A stretch of 64,000 bases of DNA from positions 2,108,001-2,172,000 of the forward strand of contig NZ_BBWV01000001.1 in the NCBI RefSeq assembly GCF_000974785.1, given 5' to 3'. The notes beneath the pieces are model-generated. The model was not told the origin of the DNA and did no database searches. It was given only the letters and a program-made list of their open reading frames with translations. The position numbers and the translations under genes are program-made. Positions 1 to 9,000 of this stretch are shown one piece after another. Each line of letters starts with the position of its first letter. Position 1 is the stretch's first letter. This DNA is from Flavihumibacter petaseus NBRC 106054 (GTDB taxonomy: Bacteria > Bacteroidota > Bacteroidia > Chitinophagales > Chitinophagaceae).

Positions 1-1063
1 GTAAGAGGAATACAGCCAGCATAACCGCCAGCAGCATCGACAATACTGTGAGCAGAAAGGATTCCGACAGGAACTGCAAAACCAGCTGTCCGCGCCGTAC
101 GCCAACGATCTTTTTGATACCCACTTCTTTCAGCCGCCGGCTGGCTTTCGCTGTTGAAAGGTTCATGAAATTGATACAGGCGATCAGCAATACAAATCCC
201 GCCAGCAGGGCAAATAATTTTACGTAGGCGATCCTGCCGCCGGTTTGGGACGTGTCATTGTCATAACGATACAGGTAGCCGTCGGAAAATTTTTCGGCAC
301 GGACTTTACGGTCATCACTGCCCGAGTTCTTACCGATAATGTTCTCAATTTTTTTATTGAACGCAGTGAGATCTGCACCTTTTTTCAACAGGACAAAATT
401 CTGGGGCCCTCTCGCGTTCCAGCTGGTTACCCAATCTTTTACCGACTTGAAATAGTCAAACGAGAGCACAAAGTCGAACTGCTGGGAAGACTGTGCGGGA
501 ACTTTCCGGAAAACACCCGACACGTAGAACGTCGTGTCATGGTCGAAGCGGACCGGCTTGCCGATGATATCATCGGTTGTTGCAAATAGTTTCATGGCCA
601 GTTCATCTGAGAGTACGATCGCATTTTTACTGGCGAGTACTGAATTGCTGTTTCCCTGGAGCAGGGTGAAAGAAAAAATATTGAAATAGTCGCGCTCAGC
701 ATACTGGCCATTGGCTTTGATGTTCCTGTCACCTGCCGTCAGGGTATTCTGGGCAAACCATTTTGCAGGGGCAATTGCTGCTGCATATTCCACCTCAGGA
801 GCGCTCATTTTGACCGCTTCGCTTAATCTGCCGGTAGATTCTTCGGAGTAAACGACATCGCCGTGACCGACCGTTCCTTCCAGCAGGGAATACAAACGAT
901 CGTCGTTGACAAAGAACCGGTCAAATCCCATTTCATCGGTCACCCAGAGAAAGATCAGTAAGACACTTGCCAGCCCTGCCGACAGTCCAAATACATTGAG
1001 AAACGTGAATTGCTTGTCTCTCCAGAGACTTCTCCAGGCGATCTTGAAGTGATTCTTGAACAT
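1..1063 (-). CDS. ABC transporter permease, MacB/FtsX type (partial, 3' end missing)
   Basis: An open frame runs from an ATG at 1063 to the left edge without a stop, so the C-terminal half lies outside the window. The start MFKNHFKIAWRSLWRDKQF followed by a hydrophobic segment (FLNVFGLSAGLASVLLIFLW) is the usual N-terminus of Bacteroidota FtsX-like permeases. A large extracytoplasmic MacB_PCD-type region follows. The segment near the edge reads CINFMNLSTAKASRRLKEVG, then IKKIVGVRRGQLVLQFLSES, the typical FtsX core. Such permeases usually work with an ATPase in export or stress response, but no ATPase is visible here. An in-frame ATG at 1087 is an alternative start. It is divergent from the flavoprotein gene to its right. 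The family is clear and the substrate unknown. Confidence 0.88.
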   Translation of the reverse strand, partial: MFKNHFKIAWRSLWRDKQFTFLNVFGLSAGLASVLLIFLWVTDEMGFDRFFVNDDRLYSLLEGTVGHGDVVYSEESTGRLSEAVKMSAPEVEYAAAIAPAKWFAQNTLTAGDRNIKANGQYAERDYFNIFSFTLLQGNSNSVLASKNAIVLSDELAMKLFATTDDIIGKPVRFDHDTTFYVSGVFRKVPAQSSQQFDFVLSFDYFKSVKDWVTSWNARGPQNFVLLKKGADLTAFNKKIENIIGKNSGSDDRKVRAEKFSDGYLYRYDNDTSQTGGRIAYVKLFALLAGFVLLIACINFMNLSTAKASRRLKEVGIKKIVGVRRGQLVLQFLSESFLLTVLSMLLAVMLAVFLL

Positions 1064-1240
1064 GCGATGACGGGTTTGAATAGACATGCCGTCAAAAACA
1101 TGCCAGCTTATAACCTGTTGATAACGTTAAGATTAAATGAGAAAATTATTGGGTCCTGTTCGGTATTGGTACAATTGCTGAATGAATGTGATACAACAAA
1201 ACCGGACCTTTGTGAACATTTATTTCATAGACAACTTATC

Positions 1241-2293
1241 ATGATGAATCTCACCCGGCTCCTCAATATTGAACATCCTGTTGTTCAGGCGCCCATGTAT
1301 GGCGTTACGACTCCTGAAATGGTAACCGCGGCCAGCAATACCGGATGTCTCGGATCACTTCCCCTGGGTGACCTGCCCGCAGAAAAATGCCGCGAAATAA
1401 TCAGGACCACGAAACAGTTATCGGGTCGTCCATTTGCTACCAATCTATTTGTGAATGAAGTTCCCGAACTGACTATTGAACTGAGAGAAAAATACGCGCT
1501 CACAAAACTTTTTATTGAAGGATTGGCAAAGCAATATGACATGGAGGTGGCACTTCCGGGAATCGATGAGCTGGAGATTGGTACTTACCATGATCAGATT
1601 GACGCTGTTCTTGATTCAGATTGTAAAATCGTGAGCTTCACGTTCGGTAATCTCGATAAGCCCGCTATCCGGAAATTCAAAAGCAACAATGTTGTCCTTA
1701 TCGGAACCTGCACTTCAGTGGCAGAAGCTGTATTGCTGGAGCAATCCGGCATTGATGTAATCTGTGTGCAGGGCATTGAAGCAGGTGGTCACCGGGGAGC
1801 ATTCGGATCAGACTACATTCCGCAGATCGGAGGACTGTCATTGCTGGCGCAGGTGTCCGGGACTGTAAAAGTGCCCCTCATCTATGCAGGCGGCATTTAT
1901 AACGCCAAAACATTTCAGGCTGCAAAGGCACTGGGTGCCCAGGCGGTTCAGGTAGGAAGCATGCTGATCGGGTCAGCTGAAAGCGCATTAAAGGATTTTG
2001 AGAAGCAAAGATTAACGACTGTGAAGGAAACTGATATCGTGCTGACTAGGAGCTTCTCGGGTCGCTATGCCAGGGGAATTAAAAATTTCTTCACGGAGTC
2101 GCTGGACAATTCCGATTATATACTTCCCTATCCCTACCAGAATAAACTCACCGGCGAATTGCGGAAATTGGCAAAGGCGAGAGCGAATGTTGATTTTGTA
2201 AGCATCTGGCTGGGGCAATCCATCACCGGGTACAGCCGCCGCTCTACGAGCGAAATACTTACCGGATTGATCAACGAAATCGGGAACGTGTGA
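1241..2293 (+). CDS. Nitronate monooxygenase / 2-nitropropane dioxygenase family flavoprotein
   Basis: Predicted 350-residue FMN-binding TIM barrel. The start NLTRLLNIEHPVVQAPMYGV is characteristic of the nitronate monooxygenase family, as are GIDVICVQGIEAGGHRG (FMN and catalytic His region), VPLIYAGGIYNAKTFQAAKA and the phosphate-binding ALGAQAVQVGSMLI. Members oxidise alkyl nitronates such as propionate 3-nitronate, or act as enoyl reductases. The frame is open back to 1010, inside the divergent permease gene. I chose the ATG at 1241 because family similarity begins there; the ATG at 1244 is equally possible. It converges on the fucosidase gene. Function within the family is not resolved. 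Confidence 0.88.
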   Translation: MMNLTRLLNIEHPVVQAPMYGVTTPEMVTAASNTGCLGSLPLGDLPAEKCREIIRTTKQLSGRPFATNLFVNEVPELTIELREKYALTKLFIEGLAKQYDMEVALPGIDELEIGTYHDQIDAVLDSDCKIVSFTFGNLDKPAIRKFKSNNVVLIGTCTSVAEAVLLEQSGIDVICVQGIEAGGHRGAFGSDYIPQIGGLSLLAQVSGTVKVPLIYAGGIYNAKTFQAAKALGAQAVQVGSMLIGSAESALKDFEKQRLTTVKETDIVLTRSFSGRYARGIKNFFTESLDNSDYILPYPYQNKLTGELRKLAKARANVDFVSIWLGQSITGYSRRSTSEILTGLINEIGNV

Positions 2294-2371
2294 TTTAAAG
2301 CAGGAGACGGCCGAATGCACCTGAAGATGCCTAACAAGATATTGTTCCCAGTTCCTGGGCACTTAGTTCAA

Positions 2372-3703
2372 TCATTTCAGCAGCAATTCAACCACAGTAT
2401 CCGGGCCCTGTATATCTACGCCATCTACCGAAACAATCAATCCTTCTTTGTAGGATTGCACTTTGACTGCCTTGTCGGTTCCCATCAGGCGGGTGGACTG
2501 CACTTTTTCTGTAAAGCCCGGCAGCAGGATCATTCTTCCCGTGGGCGCCTGGAACAGGTGAATGAAAATGCGTTTATCCTTGCGGGTGGATACACCCCAT
2601 GGTTGCGGAGCGATCGGGCCGCCCCTGGTGCCATAAATACTTTCGCCGTATTGCTGCATCCATTTTCCGGCAATGGCCAGGGAGTCAACAAATTCGCGCT
2701 GGATCAGTCCTGTCGGCATTGGCCCTACATTCAGCAGCAGGTTCGTATTGCGGCCGGCAGCGCCCGCCAGCAGCCGAATCACCTGGGTGGGTGTTTTGAA
2801 ATGCCGGTCGGTGATATTATAGCCCCAGGATCCGTTGATGGTCTCGCAGGTTTCCACGGGAACCTCAGTAGAGGCTTTCTGAAAGCTCAGGCCAGATTTG
2901 TTTTCACCAGGAAGATCTCTTTCAAACATCTGGAAATCCTCTCCCGGGATTGGGCTCAGGTGGTGATTGTTGCCGATCATGCACTGCGGTTGCAACTGAT
3001 GGATCAGGCCGTAGATCTCGTTGTATTTCCAGTCGATTCGTGATGTCCGGTCTTCACTGCCCTCCGGGTTTGTCTGATCCCAGTGGCCGTCAAACCAGAT
3101 GGACATGATGTCGCCATAATTGGTAAGTAATTCTGTCAGCTGGTTTTTCATGAACTGCAGGTAGGAAGCATAGTCTCCTTTTTCAGAGCGACCTGCCTTC
3201 TGTCCTGTTCTGCCGGTCTCATGAGGGTAGTCTTCGCGGGACCAATCCAGCGTTGAATAGTATAACCCCAGTTTGATACCCTGTTTTTTACACTCGTCCG
3301 CCAGTTGCCGGAGAACGTCCTTTCCATAGGGTGTGTTGGTGATCTTCCAGTCTGAATATTTGGTATCCCAGTTGGAGAATCCGTCGTGGTGCCGGGTGAT
3401 AAAGACGATGTATTTCATCCCGGCATTCCTGGCGGTGGACACCCATTGCGCAGCGCTAAAATCGGCGGGATAAAATGCATGGAGCAACCTCTTGTAATCC
3501 TCCACCCTGATATCGCGGTTGTTCATCACCCATTCGCCATCCGCCAGCATGCTCGATAATCCCCAATGAATGAACATCCCATATTTATTGTCCTGGAACT
3601 GTTGGCGGGCTGCTATATTTTCTTTGGACGGAACATATTCCTGGGCGAAGCTGCCGGATCCGAATGCGAATAAGGAAGCGGCGAAAAGGAGGGACTTTCT
3701 CAT
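2372..3703 (-). CDS. Alpha-L-fucosidase, GH29
   Basis: 443 residues with a signal peptide ending near FAQ (residue 21), so probably periplasmic or secreted. GH29 landmarks: NKYGMFIHWG (39-48), the HHDGF motif (105-109), LGLYYSTLDW (145-154) and the WFDG motif, whose Asp (about residue 205) is the expected catalytic nucleophile. It should release alpha-linked L-fucose from glycan ends. It lies 80 bp downstream of the PIG-L deacetylase gene on the same strand, which suggests co-transcription. No SusCD pair is adjacent, so this is an orphan enzyme cluster. Linkage specificity cannot be read from the sequence. Confidence 0.93.
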   Translation of the reverse strand: MRKSLLFAASLFAFGSGSFAQEYVPSKENIAARQQFQDNKYGMFIHWGLSSMLADGEWVMNNRDIRVEDYKRLLHAFYPADFSAAQWVSTARNAGMKYIVFITRHHDGFSNWDTKYSDWKITNTPYGKDVLRQLADECKKQGIKLGLYYSTLDWSREDYPHETGRTGQKAGRSEKGDYASYLQFMKNQLTELLTNYGDIMSIWFDGHWDQTNPEGSEDRTSRIDWKYNEIYGLIHQLQPQCMIGNNHHLSPIPGEDFQMFERDLPGENKSGLSFQKASTEVPVETCETINGSWGYNITDRHFKTPTQVIRLLAGAAGRNTNLLLNVGPMPTGLIQREFVDSLAIAGKWMQQYGESIYGTRGGPIAPQPWGVSTRKDKRIFIHLFQAPTGRMILLPGFTEKVQSTRLMGTDKAVKVQSYKEGLIVSVDGVDIQGPDTVVELLLK

Positions 3704-3783
3704 GATTATTTTAAAGGAAGCTTAAGTTGGGTAATTCGGGTGCTAATTTAGGGATATGCATGTGATAAACGCATTCATAAGCA

Positions 3784-4635
3784 TCATTTGCCGGGAAGCA
3801 TCGGGAACATCTCCCTCATTTCAGATGCCTTAAGCTGCCTGCCGAATTCGGCTATTTCAAATGCTTCTGCATATTTGACGGATGCTGTCTGCGACCCGTA
3901 CCACTTCGCGAGGGCCGGCATATTGATATTGGTTACACTGCTGAAAGGGTAGGTGTTTTCTTCAACCAGTTTTTTCTGTTTTTCAGGGCTGGCCTTCACT
4001 TCTTCCAGTATGCCCATTTTGTAGGGGATGGCTTCATTCACCTGCGATTTCTGCGCAGCACAGGCGGCGAGTTTTGTTTGCCAGACGGCATCAATGCCAA
4101 CTGCAAAATCCGGAATATAGGAAAAGTTGATGGTGTGAAAATCGCGGATGTACACGAACACGGGCGTTTTGGCCATTTGCAGCCGTGGTGCCGCTTCCCG
4201 AACAATGTAACCTGCAGTCATATTATCGGGATGTCCGCCATCTGCCGGGTAATAGGTAAACACGATATCCGCATTCCATTCCCGGATGCTTTTGATCACT
4301 TTGTCCTGCACCTCCCTGGTATTTTTCAGGAATTTATCGTGATAGTCGAGTACCTCGTAATCACCGAGGGAAAGGATTTTTTTTGATTCCATTGCTTCCT
4401 GGTAACGCATCTTCGCCAGGTCAGCAGGTTTCATGGAATGATGCCCGGCATCGCCATTGGTCAGCGACATGAATTTTACCTGGTGCCCCATTTTCGTATA
4501 CAGTGCGGTTACACCTCCTGTATAGATTTCGCCTTCGTCAGGGTGAGCGAAGATAACCATCACTTTAAGGGATTTCTGGGAAACTGCCGGGGCAGTCAAC
4601 AGGATGAAGGAAAGCAGGACGAGCAATCTGTTCAT
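3784..4635 (-). CDS. PIG-L/LmbE-type deacetylase, exported
   Basis: 283 residues with a signal peptide (MNRLLVLLSFILLTAPAVSQ). Zinc-site motifs of the PIG-L family are present: AHPDE at 30-34 and GGHPDNMT at 133-140, with NGDAGH (60-65) in between. Family members de-N-acetylate GlcNAc-containing substrates. The upstream position relative to the GH29 gene suggests that the two process one fucosylated, N-acetylated glycan; this is inference from context. The C-terminal part (from about residue 215) is less recognisable. The 320 bp to its right hold only a decayed SnoaL-like gene. Confidence 0.85.
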   Translation of the reverse strand: MNRLLVLLSFILLTAPAVSQKSLKVMVIFAHPDEGEIYTGGVTALYTKMGHQVKFMSLTNGDAGHHSMKPADLAKMRYQEAMESKKILSLGDYEVLDYHDKFLKNTREVQDKVIKSIREWNADIVFTYYPADGGHPDNMTAGYIVREAAPRLQMAKTPVFVYIRDFHTINFSYIPDFAVGIDAVWQTKLAACAAQKSQVNEAIPYKMGILEEVKASPEKQKKLVEENTYPFSSVTNINMPALAKWYGSQTASVKYAEAFEIAEFGRQLKASEMREMFPMLPGK

Positions 4636-4662
4636 GATGTCTAAAATAGCGTATAGCCAGTA

Positions 4663-4884
4663 ACTTGGAACAAAATATCTAATGCCGCAAGGGAAATTGA
4701 TGAGGCATTATCCGTGATGCACCCGGAAGTTCAGTGGCCCAAAGCTTTCGAAGGGGATATGTAATTGGAGGTGATTGTTCAGCAAAAGATAAAAGATCTC
4801 CAGGGAAATATCATTTATGACGAAATTGTTAACCATATCTATACGCTGAAAGACAACCTGTTACATAGAACGGATCTTGAATAG
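4663..4884 (+). pseudogene. Decayed SnoaL/NTF2-like (nuclear transport factor 2 fold) gene
   Basis: One reading frame carries two pieces of a SnoaL-like domain separated by a stop (TAA at 4762). The first reads NAAREIDEALSVMHPEVQWP and resembles the family N-terminus (NARDID..L..MHPDV.WP). The second, after the stop, contains VQQKIKDLQGNIIYDEIVNH and then IYTLKDNLLHRTDLE before TAG, like the family C-terminus (V.DL.GN......V.HIYTF.DGL..RMDI). About 50 residues expected between them are absent and there is no start codon. I read this as an internal deletion plus a stop, not a functional gene. Confidence 0.7.
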
Positions 4885-4955
4885 TTCCCATACACAATCG
4901 TTTGCGTTGGCCGTTATTGGGAACCTCCGCTATATTAGCGTAAAGGGGTTATCAT

Positions 4956-5219
4956 ATGAACAATAGTATGTTGATGGCAGGATTGGGCTGGCTGGGAACC
5001 ATCGCCTATTTAACGGGGTATATCCTGCTTTGCTTCGGTCATATCAAACCATCACAGCGGCTTTACCACCTGTTGAACATTATTGGGGGATTGGGATTGA
5101 TAGGGCATGCCTGGTACCTGCAGGATACTTCCAATATCCTGGTGAATGGCGTTTGGGCGGCAGTAGCAGTGTTTGCCTTGCTGAGGGGTAACGGAATGAA
5201 ACGGTCAAAGATGGAGTAG
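4956..5219 (+). CDS. Small inner-membrane protein, CBU_0592-like
   Basis: 87 residues with three hydrophobic segments: about 6-28 (LGWLGTIAYLTGYILLCFG), 38-54 (LLNIIGGLGLIGHAWYL) and 60-77 (ILVNGVWAAVAVFALL). The pattern G-W-[LI]-G-T..Y...Y.L, then a short basic loop, then YHLLNIIGGLGLI, matches CBU_0592-type membrane proteins, whose function is unknown. Its 3' end overlaps the end of the convergent TetR gene by 15 bp. The family call is from memory of the pattern. Confidence 0.75.
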   Translation: MNNSMLMAGLGWLGTIAYLTGYILLCFGHIKPSQRLYHLLNIIGGLGLIGHAWYLQDTSNILVNGVWAAVAVFALLRGNGMKRSKME

Positions 5220-5798
5220 ATCCAGCGCGTAGCGTTTGTACAACTGCAACCGCTTCGCATATTCCTCCTTACTGCTGGTAAGGCTCAGGTAATAATATGC
5301 CCCGTCTACCAGTACAAAAATCATATCTGCAATGGCAGCCGGATTAGCGCAGGTGATCCTTTTCTCCGCTACACATTGTACAATCAGGCCTTCCAGTGTA
5401 TTGCGCAACTGATCCAGCACGTCTTTATACTTCGATTTGATGGTCTTGTCCCGGAATACCAGCGCATAACAACTATAGGATACGCCATCGTCAAACAGCG
5501 CATTCCATTTATTGGAGAACAGATTATCTATCACCGTTACCAACTGGTTCCGGCAATTTCCGTCTGCCTGTTCCGGTACCTTAAAGATGATCAGGTATTT
5601 GTCGAGAATAAATTCCACCAGTGCATAGAGCAGGTGTTCTCTCGTTTTGAAGTAATGCATGATCAGGCCGGGACTTACGCCCATCAGCTCTGCAACTTTT
5701 GCAATGGATGCATTTTCCAATCCTTCTTTCTTGGAAAGCTTATAGAAAGCTTTGACGATTTCCTTCTGGCGGGGTTCTTTTAAACTGGTTCTTCCCAT
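5205..5798 (-). CDS. TetR/AcrR family transcriptional regulator
   Basis: 197 residues from the ATG at 5798 (MGRTSLKEPRQKEIVKAFYK). The N-terminal helix-turn-helix is clear: ASIAKVAELMGVSPGLIMHY, then FKTREHLL. The C-terminal ligand domain has the generic all-helical look. The frame is open to 5828, but the extra ten residues do not resemble a TetR N-terminus. It is divergent from the susC gene at 6078, with two perfect palindromes between them. It is therefore a candidate local regulator of the phosphoesterase-containing SusCD operon and of itself. The ligand is unknown. Confidence 0.9.
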   Translation of the reverse strand: MGRTSLKEPRQKEIVKAFYKLSKKEGLENASIAKVAELMGVSPGLIMHYFKTREHLLYALVEFILDKYLIIFKVPEQADGNCRNQLVTVIDNLFSNKWNALFDDGVSYSCYALVFRDKTIKSKYKDVLDQLRNTLEGLIVQCVAEKRITCANPAAIADMIFVLVDGAYYYLSLTSSKEEYAKRLQLYKRYALDLLHL

Positions 5799-5911
5799 GA
5801 ATGTTAGTTTGCAAATGCAGCGTCGCAATGCTACATCTTTTTTCTTGATGCAATCGGTTTAGGAGAGAAATTTTCGCCTTCCGGATGGTAATATCCATAT
5901 TTTATTTTGAA

Positions 5912-5928
5912 ATAATCATTGTGATTAT
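5912..5928. promoter_or_regulatory. Perfect inverted repeat in the tetR-susC intergenic region
   Basis: ATAATCATTGTGATTAT is a perfect 7+3+7 inverted repeat. It lies in the presumed 5' leader of the tetR gene. It could be a second regulator site, for example for TetR or a CRP-like protein, but nothing here identifies the binding protein. Confidence 0.4.
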
Positions 5929-5938
5929 ATAATTTTAA

Positions 5939-5956
5939 ATTGAATGAACATTCAAT
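5939..5956. promoter_or_regulatory. Candidate TetR operator palindrome
   Basis: ATTGAATGAACATTCAAT is a perfect 8+2+8 palindrome, the size and style of known TetR-family operators (TGAATG..CATTCA cores are common). It sits between the divergent tetR and susC genes, just downstream of the predicted tetR -7 element, so bound protein would cover the expected tetR start site. Binding by the neighbouring TetR protein is inferred from position. Confidence 0.65.
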
Positions 5957-5988
5957 CAAACTAATTAACGATTTGGTAATGCGTCAAA
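5957..5988 (-). promoter_or_regulatory. Candidate promoter for tetR
   Basis: On the minus strand TTTG (5988-5985) is followed after 20 nt by TTAGTTTG (5964-5957). This matches the Bacteroidota TTTG / TAnnTTTG promoter with one mismatch and normal spacing. The expected start near 5951 falls in the 5939-5956 palindrome. Confidence 0.4.
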
Positions 5989-5993
5989 TCGGG

Positions 5994-6021
5994 TTTGTGC
6001 GCCGCCTTGCTGCTAGTTTTG
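5994..6021 (+). promoter_or_regulatory. Candidate promoter for the susC-susD-phosphoesterase operon
   Basis: TTTG at 5994-5997 is followed after 16 nt by TAGTTTTG (6014-6021), a perfect TAnnTTTG -7 element. The spacing is a little short. Transcription would start near 6027, giving a leader of about 50 nt before the ATG at 6078. Confidence 0.4.
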
Positions 6022-6077
6022 GCACCGATTAAGGCGGTTAGTACACGCCCGGAGCGTAACTGCCACCTGTCATTAAA

Positions 6078-9000
6078 ATGAGAAAGATGAAACTGAAACT
6101 AATCTTATGGGCATTGCTATGCCTGTGCGGGACCGTTTCCGTATCCGGCCAGGAACTTCGGAAAGAAGTATCCGGACGCATACTGGACAGCCTCGGCGTT
6201 CCACTGTCAAAAGCCTCCGTTACCAACCTCAAATCAGGCACCAAAGTGCTCTCCGGTAACGAGGGCCAGTTTACTATTGCTGTACAAGCCGGTGAAACCA
6301 TAGAAGTGAGTTTTGTAGGCTACCGCACCACCCGTCTTGCCGATTTTACCGGGGGGGATATCGCCCTCAAACAGGAACTCAGCAGCCTGGAGGATGTAGT
6401 GGTAGTGGGATTTGCAACGCAGAAGAAAAAAGACCTCACCGGTGCCATCGATCATATCTCGGGGGCAAAGCTTGCCGAACGTCCCATTGCCAACGTGTTC
6501 CAGGGATTGCAGGGGGTGAGTCCCGGTCTTAATATTACCTACAATGGCGGTCAACCCGGTTCTACTCCGCAACTGAATATCCGCGGTTTTGCATCCATTA
6601 ATGATAACAACGGCTCGCCCCTTATTATCATAGATGGCATCGCGGCTACTACGGATGACCTGCTGCGCATCAATGCTGCTGACATCTCTTCTATTTCTGT
6701 TTTGCGCGATGCATCCTCCGCCGCGATCTATGGTGCAAGAGCGGCATTCGGCGTTATCCTGCTCACCACCAAGCAGGGCGGTAAGCAACGCCAGAGCATG
6801 AGCTACAATAACTATTTCGCCTGGTCGAAACGCACTGTGCTTCCTGATCCGGTGACGGATCCCTATATCTACATGAAAGTGCTGGAGACCTCTACCAACA
6901 ATACCCCCTGGGATTATGTGAATTACGAATCCTGGCAGTATGACTGGGCCAAACAACGCTCTGATGATCCTTCGTCCGCGCCGGAGTCGATGGTGAATCC
7001 CAATGATCCCACCAAATGGGCTTATATGGGTAACTCCAACCTGAATGATTATTTTTTCAACAAGTCCAGCTTTTCTCAGTACCATACGCTCAGTTTCAGC
7101 GGCGCTGCCAGCACCGCCAGCAAACGCCCCATCAGCTACCTGCTCTCTGCTGACTACACCAATGAGAACGGTCTGATCGCCATCGCCCGCGACGACTGGA
7201 AGCGCTATGGGCTGCGGGGAAAACTCGACTTCTCGCCACTATCGTGGCTTAAGATCAGCAACAACCTCAACGTTTACCAGCTGGAACGCAACCAGCCTAC
7301 TTACAACGTTACCGACGTTTACTATACCCAGCCCACCGACGTAGTGAAGAACCCCGACGGCACCTGGGGCAACAATACTGCCGGTTTCCTCGCTTCGAAG
7401 CTCGTTGACGGCGGCCGGAATGTGCAGACCCGTTTCGGATTCCAGAACATCCTCCGGGGTGTTGCGACCTTCCTCAATGGTGACCTCCAGGTTACCGCTG
7501 ATGCGAGCTTCAAAAGGGAATTGTGGAACTACAGCACACAATACCTTCCGTACAATATCGGGTACGGTCCCAATGATGTAAGGGCTGAAGGCGGTACGAG
7601 CTCCGTGGCGGAAACCAACGCCACGGTTAAGCAATACGTGTACGATTTCTACGCCAACTACAACAAACAACTCGGAGATCATGCGATCAAAGTAACTGCG
7701 GGATACAACCAGGAAGAATATGAGTGGGATCCGGTTTATGTAAGCCGTGCCAACCTCATCTCTTCTTCTGTTCCCTATATCGGCCTGGCCACAGGCGACA
7801 TGCAGGTGAATACAACCGCATATGAAGGCTATTATTCTTATGCTATCCGCAGTCTGTTCGGCCGGATCAATTATGCCTACAAGGGCCGTTATATCCTGGA
7901 AGCAAACGGCCGTATGGATGGCTCCTCCCGTTTCCCGTCTACTGACCGCTGGGGCTTCTTTCCCTCTGTATCCGGTGCATGGATCGTAAGCGAAGAAAAT
8001 TTCTGGAGGCCAATATCTCCGGTGATCTCTTCCCTGAAAGTACGCGCCTCCCACGGATGGCTGGGTAACCAGTCTGTAGCTTATTACGGCTATATTCAGT
8101 CACTCGCCGTTTCCCAGTCTTCCTATCTCATAGACGGTACGCGCCCCAATGTATTGGGAACAGCGCCCTCTCTGCAGGTGGATCCTAACAACTATACCTG
8201 GGAGAAAGTGGGTACCAGCAATATCGGTTTTGATCTTGGTGTACTCGATAACAAGATCACTGCCGGCTTCGACTATTTTGTACGCAACACTACCGGCATG
8301 CTGGCCCCAAGTCAGGAACTGCCCGCTGTACTGGGTACAACCGCACCCCGCCAGAATGCTGCTGACCTGCAGACTAAAGGATGGGAACTGTCTGTTGCCT
8401 ATACCAATACCTTCCGGGTGGCTTCCAAACCATTAACATTGAATGTAAAGGCAATTCTTTCGGATTCAAAAAGCAAAATCACGAAATACGACAACCAGTC
8501 GAAGACTTTCTCTGCTGCTTTCTACGAGGGTCAGACACTGGGAGAAGTATGGGGCCTGACCAACGACGGTTTGTTTAAAAACCAGGATGAGATCAACGCC
8601 CTGGATGAATCGGCCATTGTACCCTGGGGTGCGCTGGAAATCGTTCCCGGCTGGCCGAAATATGTAGACTATAACAAAGACAACAAGATTGAACTGGGTA
8701 CTTCCGCAATGGAACCCAAAGACCTCAAGATCATTGGCAATACCAGTCCCCGGTACCGCGTTGGTTTCAACCTCAATGCCAGCTGGAGCAATTTCGACTT
8801 CTCTCTCTTCCTGCAGGGCGTACTGAAGCAGGACTTCTATCCCCATCACTACCTCTACTGGGGACCCTACCAGCAGCCCTATGCGAATGTGTATCCCTGG
8901 AACCTCGATTTCTACCGCGGTACGGCGGAGAGCGATGACGAACGTGCTCACAACTCCAAATCCTATAACGATGCCGGACTCGCAGATGCCAACACCAATG

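Noticed and set aside
245-589. Plus-strand 114-codon frame within the permease gene
   Set aside because: Lies wholly inside the permease coding region on the other strand, whose protein sequence is clearly conserved; the frame is a shadow.
2347-2359. Perfect CCCAG/CTGGG repeat between convergent nitronate monooxygenase and fucosidase genes
   Set aside because: Five base pairs and no T-tract; too weak to call a terminator.
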